From positions 11,377,427 to 11,441,426 of the forward strand of contig NW_024881296.1 in assembly GCF_018691265.1 (NCBI RefSeq): a stretch of 64,000 bases of DNA. The letters are read 5' to 3'. This stretch comes from Tyto alba (lineage: Eukaryota; Chordata; Aves; Strigiformes; Tytonidae). The notes under the pieces were generated by a model. That model did no database searches, was not told the DNA's origin, and saw only the letters and a program-made list of their open reading frames with translations. A program made the position numbers and the translations under genes. This document shows, in pieces, positions 47,801-60,400 of the stretch (positions within the stretch are counted from its first letter, which is position 1; the number at the start of each line of letters is the position of its first letter).

Positions 47801-49029
47801 TAGTATAGAAATAATACACATTGTGTTAGCTACAGAGCTTCATTTGCTAAGAGGCCTGATTCAGCCAGGTACAAATTCAGAGTGGCTTATCAGCAAGTCA
47901 GTGTTTGGAATGCCAGCTATTGTCACTGTATAGTTTGACATTGCTTTAGCTCACAAACCCGTTTCATGGAACCTTCCAGTATTGCTAGTGAGCTAAAATA
48001 AGGAAGGATACCATGTCTTCATGTCACAAATGGAATCAAAATGCAAAAGCAATGACAAATGAGTAACATACTTCATAATCCTACAGAGGCAAAGTGTATT
48101 TCTGGCAGAAGCTAACAGAATAAAAGAAGACCTGGAAATATTCTCCTGTTCATGGGAAAGTTGTGAGAGGTCTTTTTCCCAGTGAACTTAATTTTTTCTA
48201 CCAGAAATTCATGTTCCACTATTTTGTTTGGGAGGAAAATCTGAATGGAAATAGCCACAGAAATCAGAATGTATTAACATATATATATTCAACAGTAGAA
48301 ATTGTACCATTTTCCCACAACAGTTACAATAGGTATATAATTTCAAGTATTTTTTGGAGTGTGACTTCATAAATCTTTTTTGCACTAATTTCAAATGCTA
48401 AATGTCTATTTCCTGAGACATTATGCATTTCACATCTTTGGTTGCAAGTTTTCTTGATGCTATTTTTAAAACTCTGATTTTGTTTTAATCTGTTCTTTTT
48501 TGTCTTTGTTGGTTAGCCCTAACTAAATTTATTTCCTTCCCTTTAAGTGTTCTGTCATTCTGGTACTCTTTTCTCTACAAATACCTTCAGGTCTTTGGAA
48601 GAGAAAACTTTCTCCAGCATCCTGGTTCCATCTTTATAAATCTAGATATTGGTATCTGTATTTTGTTCCATTTCGTCTTTCTTATCCTTGGCAAGTTTTC
48701 TAAATTTTAATTCTCCTCCTCTTTCTATTTTCACTCAATGTTTGCAGAAGACAACTTTTGTTCACTTGCAATAATGCATTGTGTCAATAAAATCTGGAGT
48801 AATTAAAATATATACACAGAAGGAACGCGTATTTTTATTACAACATAAAATTATATGAAATAGAACTGCTATGTTATTTTGTAAGAATTTTATGTACTTC
48901 TCTGTCTAGCACAAGCACATGAAGAATCACAGATTCCTAGACACCTCTGCCAAAAAGGATAATGAGCTTCAGTAAAATTCAGACTCAACAGTATTTCTCA
49001 TCCTTCCCACAATTCTCATTTCCTAGGAG
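44891..49029. other. Unassigned non-coding DNA; no gene seen
   Basis: AT-rich sequence without recognised exon, LTR or CR1. Words such as GGCCTGATTCAGCCAGGTAC near 47852 hint at another old repeat but are too short to call. Open frames are all under 70 codons. Confidence 0.55.
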
Positions 49030-49269
49030 TAAATTTGAAGTACTGCAGAATCACGTATATTTAGACTGGACATTAGGAAGCATTTGTTTACTGAGAGGGT
49101 GGTCAAACACTGGCACAGGCTTCCTAGAGAGGTGGTCGATGCCCTAAGCCTGTCAGTGTTTAAGAGGAATCTGGACAACACCCTTAGCAACATGTTTAAC
49201 TTCTGGCCAGCCCTGAATTGCTCAGGCCATTGTAGATGGTTGTTGTAGGTCCCTTCCAAGGGAAATATT
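49030..49269 (+). mobile_element. CR1 LINE 3'-end fragment, sense, second subfamily
   Basis: It reads ATTTAGACTGGACATTAGG (49059), then GAGAGGGTGGTCAAACACTGG, AGAGAGGTGGTCGATGCCC, CCTGTCAGTGTTTAAGAGG and GGTTGTTGTAGGTCCCTTCC. This is the closing part of ORF2 and the 3' untranslated region of a CR1 subfamily distinct from the copies at 29463 and 62600. Its normal ending is AAATATTC followed by TATTC units; here AAATATTC passes straight into the polypyrimidine tract at 49270. A short internal deletion removes part of the segment before GTTGTAGGTCCC. Confidence 0.88.
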
Positions 49270-49414
49270 CCTCTCCTCTTCCCCTCCCCTCCCCTCCTCT
49301 TTCCCCTTCCTTCCCCTCCCTTCCCCTCTCCCCTCCCCTCCTCTCTTCCCTCCCTTCCCCTCACCCCTCCCCTTCCCTCCCCTCCCCTCCCGTCTCCTCT
49401 CCTCTCCTCTCTTC
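49270..49414 (-). repeat. 145-bp polypyrimidine / polypurine tract
   Basis: The plus strand is almost purely C and T in CCCCTCC- and TCCCC-type units with only two purine interruptions (one A, one G). The minus strand is therefore a purine tract rich in GGGG and GGGAGG, able to form G-quadruplexes and intramolecular triplexes. It directly continues the tail of the CR1 fragment. Frames translated through it (Gly/Arg/Glu-rich on the minus strand, Ser/Pro/Leu-rich on the plus) are artefacts. Confidence 0.93.
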
Positions 49415-50034
49415 GTTTAAACAAGAGTACTCTTCTCCCTCCTTCTCAAATGGAAAAGGATGATTAAGATGAGTAATCCCTCAAGTGAACAAACCCATTC
49501 TGATTCAGATGGGATGATGAGAAAAGATTGATTAAGTTTAAAAGCTTAGGACTCTGGAAGGAAAATGCAATTTTTCCAGTATCCTTAGTTGTATGTTAAG
49601 AAGATAATAAATGCTATACTCCCCCTAGGTTTTTCAAGATGACAGGAGGATGTAGAAGAGCCAAGGTGTGGTTTGCTGATATCTTTTTACTTGAAAATAA
49701 ACCACTGGCAGACACTACAGATTTTAATAGCATAGATGTTGGATCCACCCTACTTTAAATGTAGCTGCCTCTTATGTGTCCAGGCTAGCCTAGCTATCCA
49801 AGTTTCTTCAAAAGTGAATGAAGAGATAGAAGCCCCTTCAACAAGTAAATTATCTCCCCCTAAAATAACTTAGAGAGATGTGGTGAATCACTTTCCAGGG
49901 GAATTTTCTCACTTCATTGATTTTAAAAGTGTACTTGCGTAGTTTAAATTGCTTTAGATGGTAACAACAAGGCAAGATGATTCTTGTTGACCAGGCCTGT
50001 GCTTTTGGAAGATGTGCTATTCAGTAAGTGGATA
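49415..50034. other. Unassigned non-coding DNA between two CR1 fragments
   Basis: AT-rich sequence with nothing recognisable, separating a middle-aged CR1 piece from an older one in the same orientation. Confidence 0.5.
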
Positions 50035-50545
50035 TTATACACTTCTGAGTGCACTGTGTCTACTTTGGGGTCCTCAACAACCCAGAAAGGCACTGACAGA
50101 CTAGAAAGACTCCAGTGCATTGTTACAATGGTGGTGAAGGGGTTTAAGCACATGACAATATGGCATATGGGAAGAAGCAAAGGGAGTTGCATCTGTTCAG
50201 TCTGAAGAAGAGGAGGTTAAGCAGGCATCTAATTGTAGTCTTCAATTATCAAGCTATGGAGAAAATGTATGGAAAAAGCCAATAACTTCTTGAAAGTGCA
50301 CAGTGAAAGGAGTAGAGGCAACACTCAAAAGTTGCAGAAAGGGAAATTCCAAATGGAAAAAAATTCCCCAGAAGGAGTGTGCTTAAACACTGGACCTGGC
50401 TGTCCAGAAAAGTTATGGAATCCCTGTCAATGGACTCAAAACTCCTGTGCACAAGGCCCTGAGCTGCTCTGACTGAGTAGTTATCTGTTCTGTGAGCAGG
50501 GAGTTTATGTTGCCCTCCAAAAGTCCCTTCCAAGAAAGTCTCTAA
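50035..50545 (+). mobile_element. Old CR1 LINE fragment, sense, about 0.5 kb
   Basis: Diverged but colinear CR1 landmarks occur in order: GAGTGCACTGTGTCTACTTTGGGGTCC (diverged form of the LEYC.QFWGP codons, 50047), AGACTCCAGTGCATTGTTAC, TTCAGTCTGAAGAAGAGGAGG (50197), ATCTAATTGTAGTCTTCAATTATC and ACACTGGACCTGGCTGTCC (50388). The end is GCAGGGAGTTTATGTTGCCC and AAAAGTCCCTTCCAAG (50519). Frameshifts and stops are frequent, so it is an old copy. The 5' limit is approximate and the 3' octamers are not recognisable. Confidence 0.8.
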
Positions 50546-53500
50546 ATAGTATTTAGAATAACTTTATAGTAGCTGAATGTCATACTAAGTATAGGTCAAA
50601 TGGCTGCATTAATGAAAAGCAAGGTCAAAAGGTACTACAAATGCATAGAGCTATGTAATCACAAACTCTCTGTCATTTCAGCATGAAAAATTAATTTAAT
50701 TTACTTTGAAAACTGGGTCAGAGACAAATTGCTTCATGAATAAGGACCAATTTATTCTTTATGACACCAAAATCAGAAGCTCAGTTTATCTAAAAATAGT
50801 TTGGGAAAAAAAATATTTTTGTGCAAACACCACAATGAATAAAGTTTGATGTTCTATAAAACAAAGATATTCTCTGATACGTGCTTATACATAAGAACAT
50901 TTACCGAACTGATAAAATATTGATTCAGACTATGACTTTGACAGTGCTCAGCTTCAAATGTTCTGCTTCAAAGATGTAAAGGCTATTGGGCAAGTCTAAA
51001 AAACCTGAAGGATGAAGACTTGATCAGCCATTAAGAGAGAGAAAATAGGCAAACAACTTGAAACCCAAAATTTTGTATTTGCTGTAATGCAATCACGGTT
51101 TAATAGAACCATGCAAACCATTTCCAATAGTATTATTTGCATTACACACATATACTTACATACACAATATATTTTATATTTTAAAATAAAAAAAATACAT
51201 AGCCCATGTAATATTCAATAATGAGTGTACCGATGCCACACTACTGAGGAAATCATAAATGTATTACTCTGAAAATAAACACCATTCAAAACATTCCTTT
51301 TCACAGGATAATACTCTTATTTAAAGGGTAGTTATATGAATTCATACTAATTTAAGAATGTCTTAGCACTGTTTACACTGAGGATCTGCAACTAAAATAA
51401 CAATAATGAAAAATTAATTGTTATTTAATGACCTGAACACACATCATTTCTCCAAACAAGATTTTAATAAAAATTAACATGCATGAGCAATAGTATCAAT
51501 AGACTTAAATTTAATTCAAAGTTTGCCTGTTAAACCATAGCATTTACTACAGAACTGGTTCACTGATTAAATATTATAGACAAACATGAGTAATATAGAT
51601 GCATATGTGTAGCATACATATATGTATCATTTTATATATATGTGGCCTAAAGATGTTTAAGCTTTTTGTCTTATACAGTTGTTGTAGTGCAGCATCATTT
51701 AAGGTATGTGAGCATAATCACATAAATAACTTTAGTCATACAGAAAATTTTTTTAATATCCCATTCTGTGACCAAGCAAAATTCTGTGTTAATCTGTTAT
51801 ACTAGCGTTGCCATTGTCTATTGTGGCAATAGAATCTGGTCCTATTAGTTTCTGAAAACTAGATGACTTGTATGGTCCATTTTCTCAGGATCATCTGTGC
51901 CCTTCTCTCTAGGAACTCTAGAAACAGGAACACAACAGTGTACAGTGTTACTGTGCTACTTTTGCCTCTGTCCCCTTTAAGATAATTTTGCTGAAAACCT
52001 TACATTTTCCTGCAAAGCTCTTTGTATCTAGTGTGCAACAGCTCCTATTTCTGAAAATCTTTTCTGCAGGATTCATTAGCATTCAAAATCATCTTTCTAC
52101 ATTTTAGAGGTTCTTTTCTCTTTGTAATCACAGTGTTTCACGCTAAAGAGAGAAACACATTAATTATTTATTCCTTGATTTAATGCAATGCTGAATAAAG
52201 AATAGCCAAATGGATTAAACTTACACTTTGCACTACAGAAAACAGTGAAAGAGGATTCATTTCAGTCCTTATGATTCTACAATGTGAATTCTCCATAGCA
52301 GCTGCATTAAACATTTTATCTAATCCTTCTTTTGCAGCTAATTTTCCCACAGATCAAGAAGAAAAGAGATGTAGTTTGAGCAGGATGAAGAATGGGTTAC
52401 TCTTACCTGAGATTTATTCTTTCTGTAGATTAAGGTCCTCTCTTAATAACCCAACAACACGTTACATCAACAGAAAACAACCCCTCAAAGATAGTCACAG
52501 AAATACTCAGATGAGCTTTCATTATTTGTATTGTTGATTGATGACTTTCAAAAACATTAGATCAACCTCAAAAATAAATGTATTTTAAGGAGAAATATTT
52601 GCTTAAAACATTATAGCAAGTAAGCAGGAACTTCTTGGCAAGTAGTTTTTATTTCATATTACAAGAACATATGACACACTTGCAACAGTGTAAGACTAGT
52701 AGTAAATCATAGATCATCATCTTTTAGGTAGTTTAATGACATAGAGCTAGCTTTCAACCTTAAAGTATTTAAGATTTTTAATAATTAAAACATGTTTTAA
52801 ACTTAAAAAGCATAACATATTTTACAGGAGGAATAAGAAAGTCCTCTCTAGACAACACAAAAGCACTCAAACAAAACCCACAGTCAGACTAGAGAGGGAA
52901 GCTGGGAAAAGCAGAAACAAGTGCACCATCTAAAAAGATTCCTGAAAAGTAGGAAAAAAATATTTCTTTTTCATTCTTGGCGATGAATACACTTTTCACT
53001 GTAATGAATTAAGTCATATAAATGCCTTATGTCCGCAGAACAGATTTGGTTTTAAGAGAAACAGATTATATTCCTTGGCTTTCCTGTTCTCAGCACCAAT
53101 TAATTCCATACACTTTAAAGTTGTATTGTCCCATCTAACAATCAGCTGTAAGGACCAAGACTTGTTCTATATAGCCTGGAAATTTTAAATGCCATACATC
53201 AGAATTTGTAGATTATTTCTTTGGCAAGTAAAAGCTTTCATACCTAAATATTAACGAGATTGTCACTAATCCACTTTATTTAAAAACTAAACAGCCTTTC
53301 AGTGACTTTTAGATTTCTGAGGATAAGATATTGAACCAGAGTCAATATAATAATGTAAAACCTAACACTTGTTTCGAGCAGCTCATTTATTATAGTAAAC
53401 ATACCATGATTGTTATACCCACTCCAGTGTATTCTCCAAATGGCAGGATATATTTCATTCAAGTTGGTATTTACAGAAGAAATACCACATATTGTAGAGA

Positions 53501-56500
53501 AAAGGTTGGGGAAGGAGTAAGCATTTCAGTCAGTTGTTTTCCTGTGAGAAGCTTACTACTCTTGCCTGATGTAAAAAAATGTCAAAACTCAAGGTAGACT
53601 TCAGCTAATATTTCTCGCACTTGAAGCCATTTGCAAAGTGAAAAAGGTAACATAGCAACTATTTGTAATCATGTTTCTGAAAATATTTAGACAGATGGTA
53701 TTATGACAAGGTGTTGCTAACTGCAGGTTTGAAAGAAAGCATACTTGCAAAATCATCTTAGTCCACTCATTTACAACAGCAGCTTAACAGAAACAATGTT
53801 GCACATATATATGAAAATAACAGAAAAAAAATCATTTTAAAAAAATCAGAAATTTTCCTCGCATAGCTGAAAGCAAGTATTGTTAGGTAGTTAAATTAGC
53901 CAATACAAGAATTAATGCATAGCTAAATTAGCCAAGGAATATCCATGAGGTACAAATATTCTTCTAAAAATAGATTAATATTGCAACATGTATAATTATT
54001 ACATTCCAAAATCTAATACTTATGTAGTATTTAGTAATATCAAATTTTATGTAATTTTTATCCATTTCATAGATATTAAGAGATAGCAGTCTTTCCCAAT
54101 CAAAATCTATGATGAAATTCCCCAAGGTCTTGAGAGAAGACAGGATTTCAGTAACATGTGCTTGGGAAAGGGTGACTGCTGGAAGTGTTTGCCATGGAGC
54201 CAAAAACGCTAAAAAAAATATGAGATATTTTTAAAAGGTAGATTCTTAGGGAACAGAAAAGGTGACCTGTCGAAAGCAAAGTGAACTGAGCTCAAGCAAA
54301 ATTTCACTTCAAAACATTTGCAATATCCTTATGACTGGAAGAAAATATCTGTAGTATAAATGGAAAATTTTCACTGATGTACGAGCATAATTCTAAATGT
54401 ATTTATTTTTAAATTTGTCTTATATTTTATTTATAACTTGAAGTTATTTTATAATGTCAGCAGACTTATGCCTTTATATCAGCAGTTCCATACTCATGGT
54501 AATGAAAATATTTGAAATTAGTAACTCAAAAGTGATACATTTTTTCATACATTTGAGTTCCACCATAGATGTTCACCAATTTGAAAAGAAGTTTTGTGAA
54601 TTGGAGGCATGTGGACAAATCAGTCATCCTATGTTTGTTCAGTCATATGTTTCAAAAGCTCTTTATCCTAGTGGAAGATCTGGTATCTTAGGAAATAACT
54701 TTGCAACAGTTACATCACTCAGTGTAGCTCTGAGTTCATTGCAAAGACTGTAACTGAAGTCAAGTCCACAGCAATTGAAAAAACATGAAACAGAACAGTA
54801 AATAATATTTAATAAAGTAAGCATGTATATACAGAATTTCTACTCAGAATATCACCTCATGTTTCATAACTCTATGGAACTTTATATTTGAAGTTTATTT
54901 TATCCATGGTACTATTCAAATTACAAAAGTGTGTTTCTGACACACTAACTGCAGAGAAGAACATTTCTAGGATGGACACCAGGAACATGATTTTGTCTGT
55001 GCAGTTTCAAGCAGAAACTGTATCAGTCAGATAGAATAATATCAAATAAATCTGCAGTTCAATGAGTGCAATGAGACAGAAATTCTGTCCAGAGTGACAT
55101 GATTCAATTTGAAAGTGACAACTCCTTGCTCTTTACCATGGATGTACCTGTGCCATCATCAGTTTCAGTGGTAAGAAAATTACATTTCTGTATCTACTAA
55201 TTCTTCCACTTCTTTTCGATGCTGCCAGAAAGTGTTTTATATCTGCCATGGAGGTGACAGTTCTTTGGTGACAGCAGCAGTAAGGAATTTAATGTTGCAG
55301 ACTCTGGTGCCATAAGAATTTAAAAACTGTTTTTCTTAGACACGCAAGCAAAACAAAGAGCTGCTTCTAGACTGCAGGCATTTGCAGGCATAGTGGCTCA
55401 TCCACACAATGTAGACACTACTATGAACAATTTCACGTAGGGCTCATGAGTACAAACAAACATGTCCTTAAAGAGGGAGAAATCAAGGAAAAAGACTAAC
55501 TGAAAACACATTTCATGCTATTCGCAAATATACTTTGCACTTTAGAAGACCATAAGATAAAAAAAGAATCATTAACCATCTTCAATAGGAATCTTAAAAA
55601 ATATTTACTTTTGCTTTTTGAAAAATTTTTCCTTCTGCACTTGTTTATATGCCCTAGTGTATTTATTCTAGTTCTGAGTTCCTTAAAATCTTCTCAGCAA
55701 GCCTTCAACATCTTCACATAGCACACTTCAATTACATTGAGCTCATCACTTTGTTGTGAATAGATATGCAGCATACTAAGTACAGGAAGAAAGACTTCTC
55801 AACTCACTGTCTGCTCAGTTGGAAAACACTTTCTCAGTCTAAACTTTACACCAGGGAAGATCTGCCAGAGAGAGAAGAGGAGCCAGTTCAGTCTCACCAA
55901 ACTGTTTGGTACCGAGTGCTGACTTAATAGCATCTAAAAGTGGAAAGTACGGTGCCAGCAGGGATGGAAAAGTAAACAGGTGTTGTCACTGCAGGAAAGT
56001 GCGATATGCAATGTTATCAGTATTCTTACTGCCTCCACTTCAGGTGGTATAAGCGGATTTATGAAATCCCATCGTAAGGAAGAAAGTCAGCAAGTCAGGA
56101 AGTAGAAAGACCTGCTGCTCCCTGTTAAGTCTGAATATTAAGATATATCCACTGTGTCACTGTTAGCAAAGTCAGACAAGTGTCAAGGTCAGACAGGCAA
56201 AAGAGCCATGATATTAATTGCTGGAATGGAGCTTGGAAATCAAAGTCTCTGTGCACAAGGCCAGGCAATCTGTATTCTAATATTCCTAACTCATGAAAGC
56301 TTGATTTTGCATTTATTTTTGGATGATTTGTGTTTATAATATTATCTATGTTACTTTGTCAAATAGTAAGTGATTCATTTTCCTTCTTAAATTCTAAATT
56401 AAATGTGTGTACTTGTTACCAGGCTGGAACACCAAGTTGTGCAACAACAGAAGATAAAATATATGCCTCAGCTGAATACATTCTAGCATGATAAAACTGG

Positions 56501-57455
56501 TTTTAATTCAAAGATGTCCCTATTTTCTTCAGTTGATTAGATCAATAGATTGTCTAGATATTTTCCAGCTAAATTATTGCTTCCCAACATACATCATAAA
56601 TGCAATTAAGAACTGCCTATTGCTGCAAACCTGTTGTAGGTTAGGGACTATTAGCACTTGCAGTGATAGAAAATTCAATGCTACTCTAAATCTGTGCACA
56701 GTTTCACATTCATCTATACATGGAGTAATTGATCATTATTTTCAGTTTGCACGAGTTTGTATCAGGTAAATCAGCATAGATTATTCTGATCCAAATGCTT
56801 TCCTGATATAGACAGTGCTTTGCTTTCTTTTAAGGGCACCTCATTTTCTGTATCAGCCAGTAGCTAATCTATCAATTTAGAAACTTTGCCTAGGGAAAAC
56901 AATTAAAATAAACTTAATAACTTTTCTATCATTTTAAAGTCTTCTTTATTAAAGTTCTGACTGAGGCCTTGAGGTAAAATTCCAACAATAAAAAGTTGTA
57001 TTCAGGTCAAAACTACACTGCTAGGAAGTTCTTTAAAGTAAAAACCCAGCATTAAAAGAGGGGAGAAGGGGGTACAGGAAGAAAAGTAAGAAGCCAATAC
57101 TCAGAATACATGCAAAGAGATAGGCACCTTGACCTTGAACAAAGCAATTTTGCAATATATTATCAATGCAGAAATGAAAACACATAGTGCAACTGAGCTA
57201 ACACAGTCCACTAATTTCCTCCTTCACTGCTTAATTGAATGTTATTTCACAGGTTGTGAAGAAGAAAAAAAAATGTAAACAGCATTCCTTGAAAAAGGAT
57301 GTGGGAACATAATGTAGATCAACAACTTAACATATGTCAATAACAATGTGATGCTGTGAAAAAAAAAAAAAAAAAAACAAACCCAAAACTTATTGCATCC
57401 AATTATTAGCAGTTATTGTCTGTAACACTCATAAATCTGCTCAACATCGGTACAG
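50546..57455. other. Unassigned non-coding DNA; no gene seen
   Basis: Seven kilobases of AT-rich DNA with an A19 run at 57359-57377 and AT-rich microsatellite-like words near 51600-51645. Open frames up to about 99 codons (54454-54753) lack domains. A possible old repeat half lies near 55840-55870 (TTTACACCAGGGAAGATCTG). Confidence 0.55.
57359..57377. repeat. Poly(A) run of 19 bases
   Basis: Uninterrupted A run followed by an A/C-rich end. No retrocopy body is recognised upstream. Confidence 0.9.
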
Positions 57456-57479
57456 TGTACCAGTGGTACCACTGGTACA
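57456..57479. repeat. Perfect 24-bp palindrome within GGTACNN-type repeats
   Basis: The two halves, TGTACCAGTGGT and ACCACTGGTACA, are exact reverse complements with no spacer. The surrounding bases (57449-57488) repeat GGTACAGT-like and GTACCAGT-like words, so the palindrome sits in a small cluster of direct and inverted copies of one 8-10 base unit. Confidence 0.9.
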
Positions 57480-60400
57480 GTGGTACAGGCTGACTGTTGA
57501 TCACTGTAATGTACAGAAGATGCACAACAACTAAAAAGACTGCAGAGAAGAAAACATCATCTCGGGTCCCAAAATGATCTACAAGCTATAGTGGAATGAA
57601 ATGAGTTTGCTTGGTCTACAGAGAGAAAAAAGAGCAAATATTGTTGAAATACCTAATATTTTAGAAAATAAGAGAACAAACGTACTGCAAGTTTACTCTG
57701 AATATGATTTACAGAACTAATAGGTTTAAATTACAGTAAGAATTATTCAGAATAGGTGTTAGAAAACACCTAGTGGGAGAGCCAGGGTCTAAACAATGGC
57801 CTGGTTGAGAAAACCCTATAATTTTGAAAATGGTTATATAATCATTCAGGAATTATGTTGGGCTGGGAAAGATCAACGAGATAATATCTTGATACTCTTC
57901 TAGCCTTATCTAAATTATCCAGTGAATATACATGTGCACATATGTACAACTACATATTGCTTATTCACATTTTCATGAGAGGTCTTTCTGATTCAAAGAA
58001 CAAACCAGCAAAAGCATGAATACAGTGATAACTGAAAAACCCTCGAGTCTCAACTCCTGACTATCTGATTTGTAAGTTGTTCTTTATAAGCTTTACAATG
58101 AGGTAAATAATTTCATATTGTTTTTCAAAATATAGGTATAAAATTCCAATTATCTGTTTCATTGTTAACATTCATGCCACAGTACATTTAACAACTGCAA
58201 TATTAACATACAACTAATCATGCTCACATATGATACACTGGTCTTTTTGCTAGTTTCACCAAGAGATATTATGTCAACATTTAAGTATGCTCCCTATTGA
58301 TTTCAATCAGTAGTTCTGCTTGAAGTCTGATGACACAATATCACCTACTGATAATAATGGCACGTACATACATTTTAAGAAGGAAAATAGCCACAGAAAA
58401 TGATCAAAATCATGAGTTTTGTAATGCTGCTTTATTTCAAAGTGGCTAAAACAGGAGCATCATATAAAAATGTTTTAACTGGTGATAAAACAAATTGTAG
58501 ACCTATATAAAAAGGCATATAGAATATAAATGGAACACTTCAGTCACATAAATATTAATTTTAAAGGAGATACTAGATCCTATCCACCCTCTAATATCCT
58601 TGGAAGACACTAATTATTATGTTGATATCACAACTGAAACTGGGCAAAAACTTACTTGCTTCAGGACATTTACTTTTATGTAAACACACTATATTGTCCA
58701 CAATGTATGATCCCCATAGATTTGTACTCTAATGTTGCAAACCTTGTAAAACTTATTATTTTGATCCTATAGTCAGTCATAAGAGAGCCAATGACTGCTC
58801 AGGTTTTGACCAAATATTGCCTGTAATTGGCTTCAGTTCATCACAGTATCTACTAAAGTTCCAGAGTTTTATTAACTTCAGATTACTAGTTGGACCCTGC
58901 TTGACTGAAAAGTGGAGCCACGACTGTGTAGTAAAATAAAGGGTCATCTCCAACTCTAAAATACAACACTGGCCAACAGGTGTCACTTAATGTTATCTGT
59001 ACCATCTGTCAAGAAAACAATAAAATAAGCTGGATCTGCTATTTGCCTTTGAGAAGCAAACATGGTGTGCACTGTGATCATCCCTATCTGTCACCTATTT
59101 AGAGTATGCTGACACTCTCATGTGGCCTGTGCACTTGCCTTTCCTTTTGGGTGGATATCAGGAGCAGAGGAGTTCTTGGTCACTGGGACTGTATCCCATT
59201 TTGTACTTAGATATGGGTGTTAAAAACATGCTTGGGTAGAATAAAATGCAACACATAGGTAGAGATACCAAACTGTGGAAAAAGTTTCAAAAGAAGATAA
59301 CAGTGAAAAACTTTGAAAGATCAGTCTCTCACTATATCTAGACATTTTTACACTTCACAGGGCTTGACTTCTGTTGTTTTATATCTTACATTTTTCATTT
59401 ACACCAGTGAAAAACTGAATGGAAATGTGCTTCAGACCTAGAACTGTAAAAAAGTCCATTCAACTTGTATAAAATTGTTAGTGAGAGGTGATATAACCAG
59501 AGCCTATAAGAATCTATATGGTTTAAAAAATAGAATACTCTAAAAGAGGTACAAAGGTAAAACAACAGCCGAAATCTACAAGCAAATAATTGAGAGATTC
59601 AGACTACCATTAAGATGCAAGTTTTTAACAATGAAGGACTACTAAGCTATTGTCTCTGAAATCTCAGAAAATCTAAAAGCTGAAGTGAGTGTAAAGAAAT
59701 CAACCATTCTGTTTCAGTAGTATTCAGCATTCTATTTGTCTTTATGTGAATGATAACTTATCCCACACAACCACTCATATCCTTTATAGAACAAGACCCA
59801 CACTGTCCTAAATTCACTTTTAAAGAAATCTTTTTCCAGATAAAATATATAAAAGAATAAGGAAATTATATGTACCTTCAGACAGGGAAATCCCACTGAC
59901 TGGGAAATTCAACGTGGAAGCACATATACTTAAAACTCTTCTAACAATAAATTACCAACTTTGATCAATTATTGTTTTGAAGAATAGAAGGTAGACATTT
60001 CTTTAAACTTGAGGTACAGTGCTTATATTTATTGGCAAATACTGCCTTTCTGATAGCCATTACTGTGCTTCTTCATTTCTCTGGCTGCTTTTATTCCTAT
60101 TAACCAAGCATTACTCAGCACAGAGAAGCAATGTTTTTAAGAGCTGATTTATCCCTGCAAGTCTAAAGGCTTTGGTACTAGTAATCTTCAAGGACAGCCA
60201 GGCCTAATTGAGCACATGTGGAGCTACAAAATGAGTAATGCATCAACAGGGATGGTAGTTCTGAAAAATGCAACCTGACCAGTAATTAAATACAAGCGTA
60301 TGTCTGCTTTTTGCTGAGTGTTGTGAGGTAATAGTCACAGCTCTTGTTTTATCTAACTTGTTCCTGATATTACTCTGCTTTGGAGTACTGAAAGAGCAAG

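Noticed and set aside
47845..47905. GGCCTGATTCAGCCAGGTAC considered as another old reptilian repeat
   Set aside because: The similarity covers only about 20 bases and has no second arm or extension.
49023..49424. 133-codon minus-strand frame rich in Gly, Arg and Glu
   Set aside because: It is the translated polypurine strand plus the antisense of CR1.
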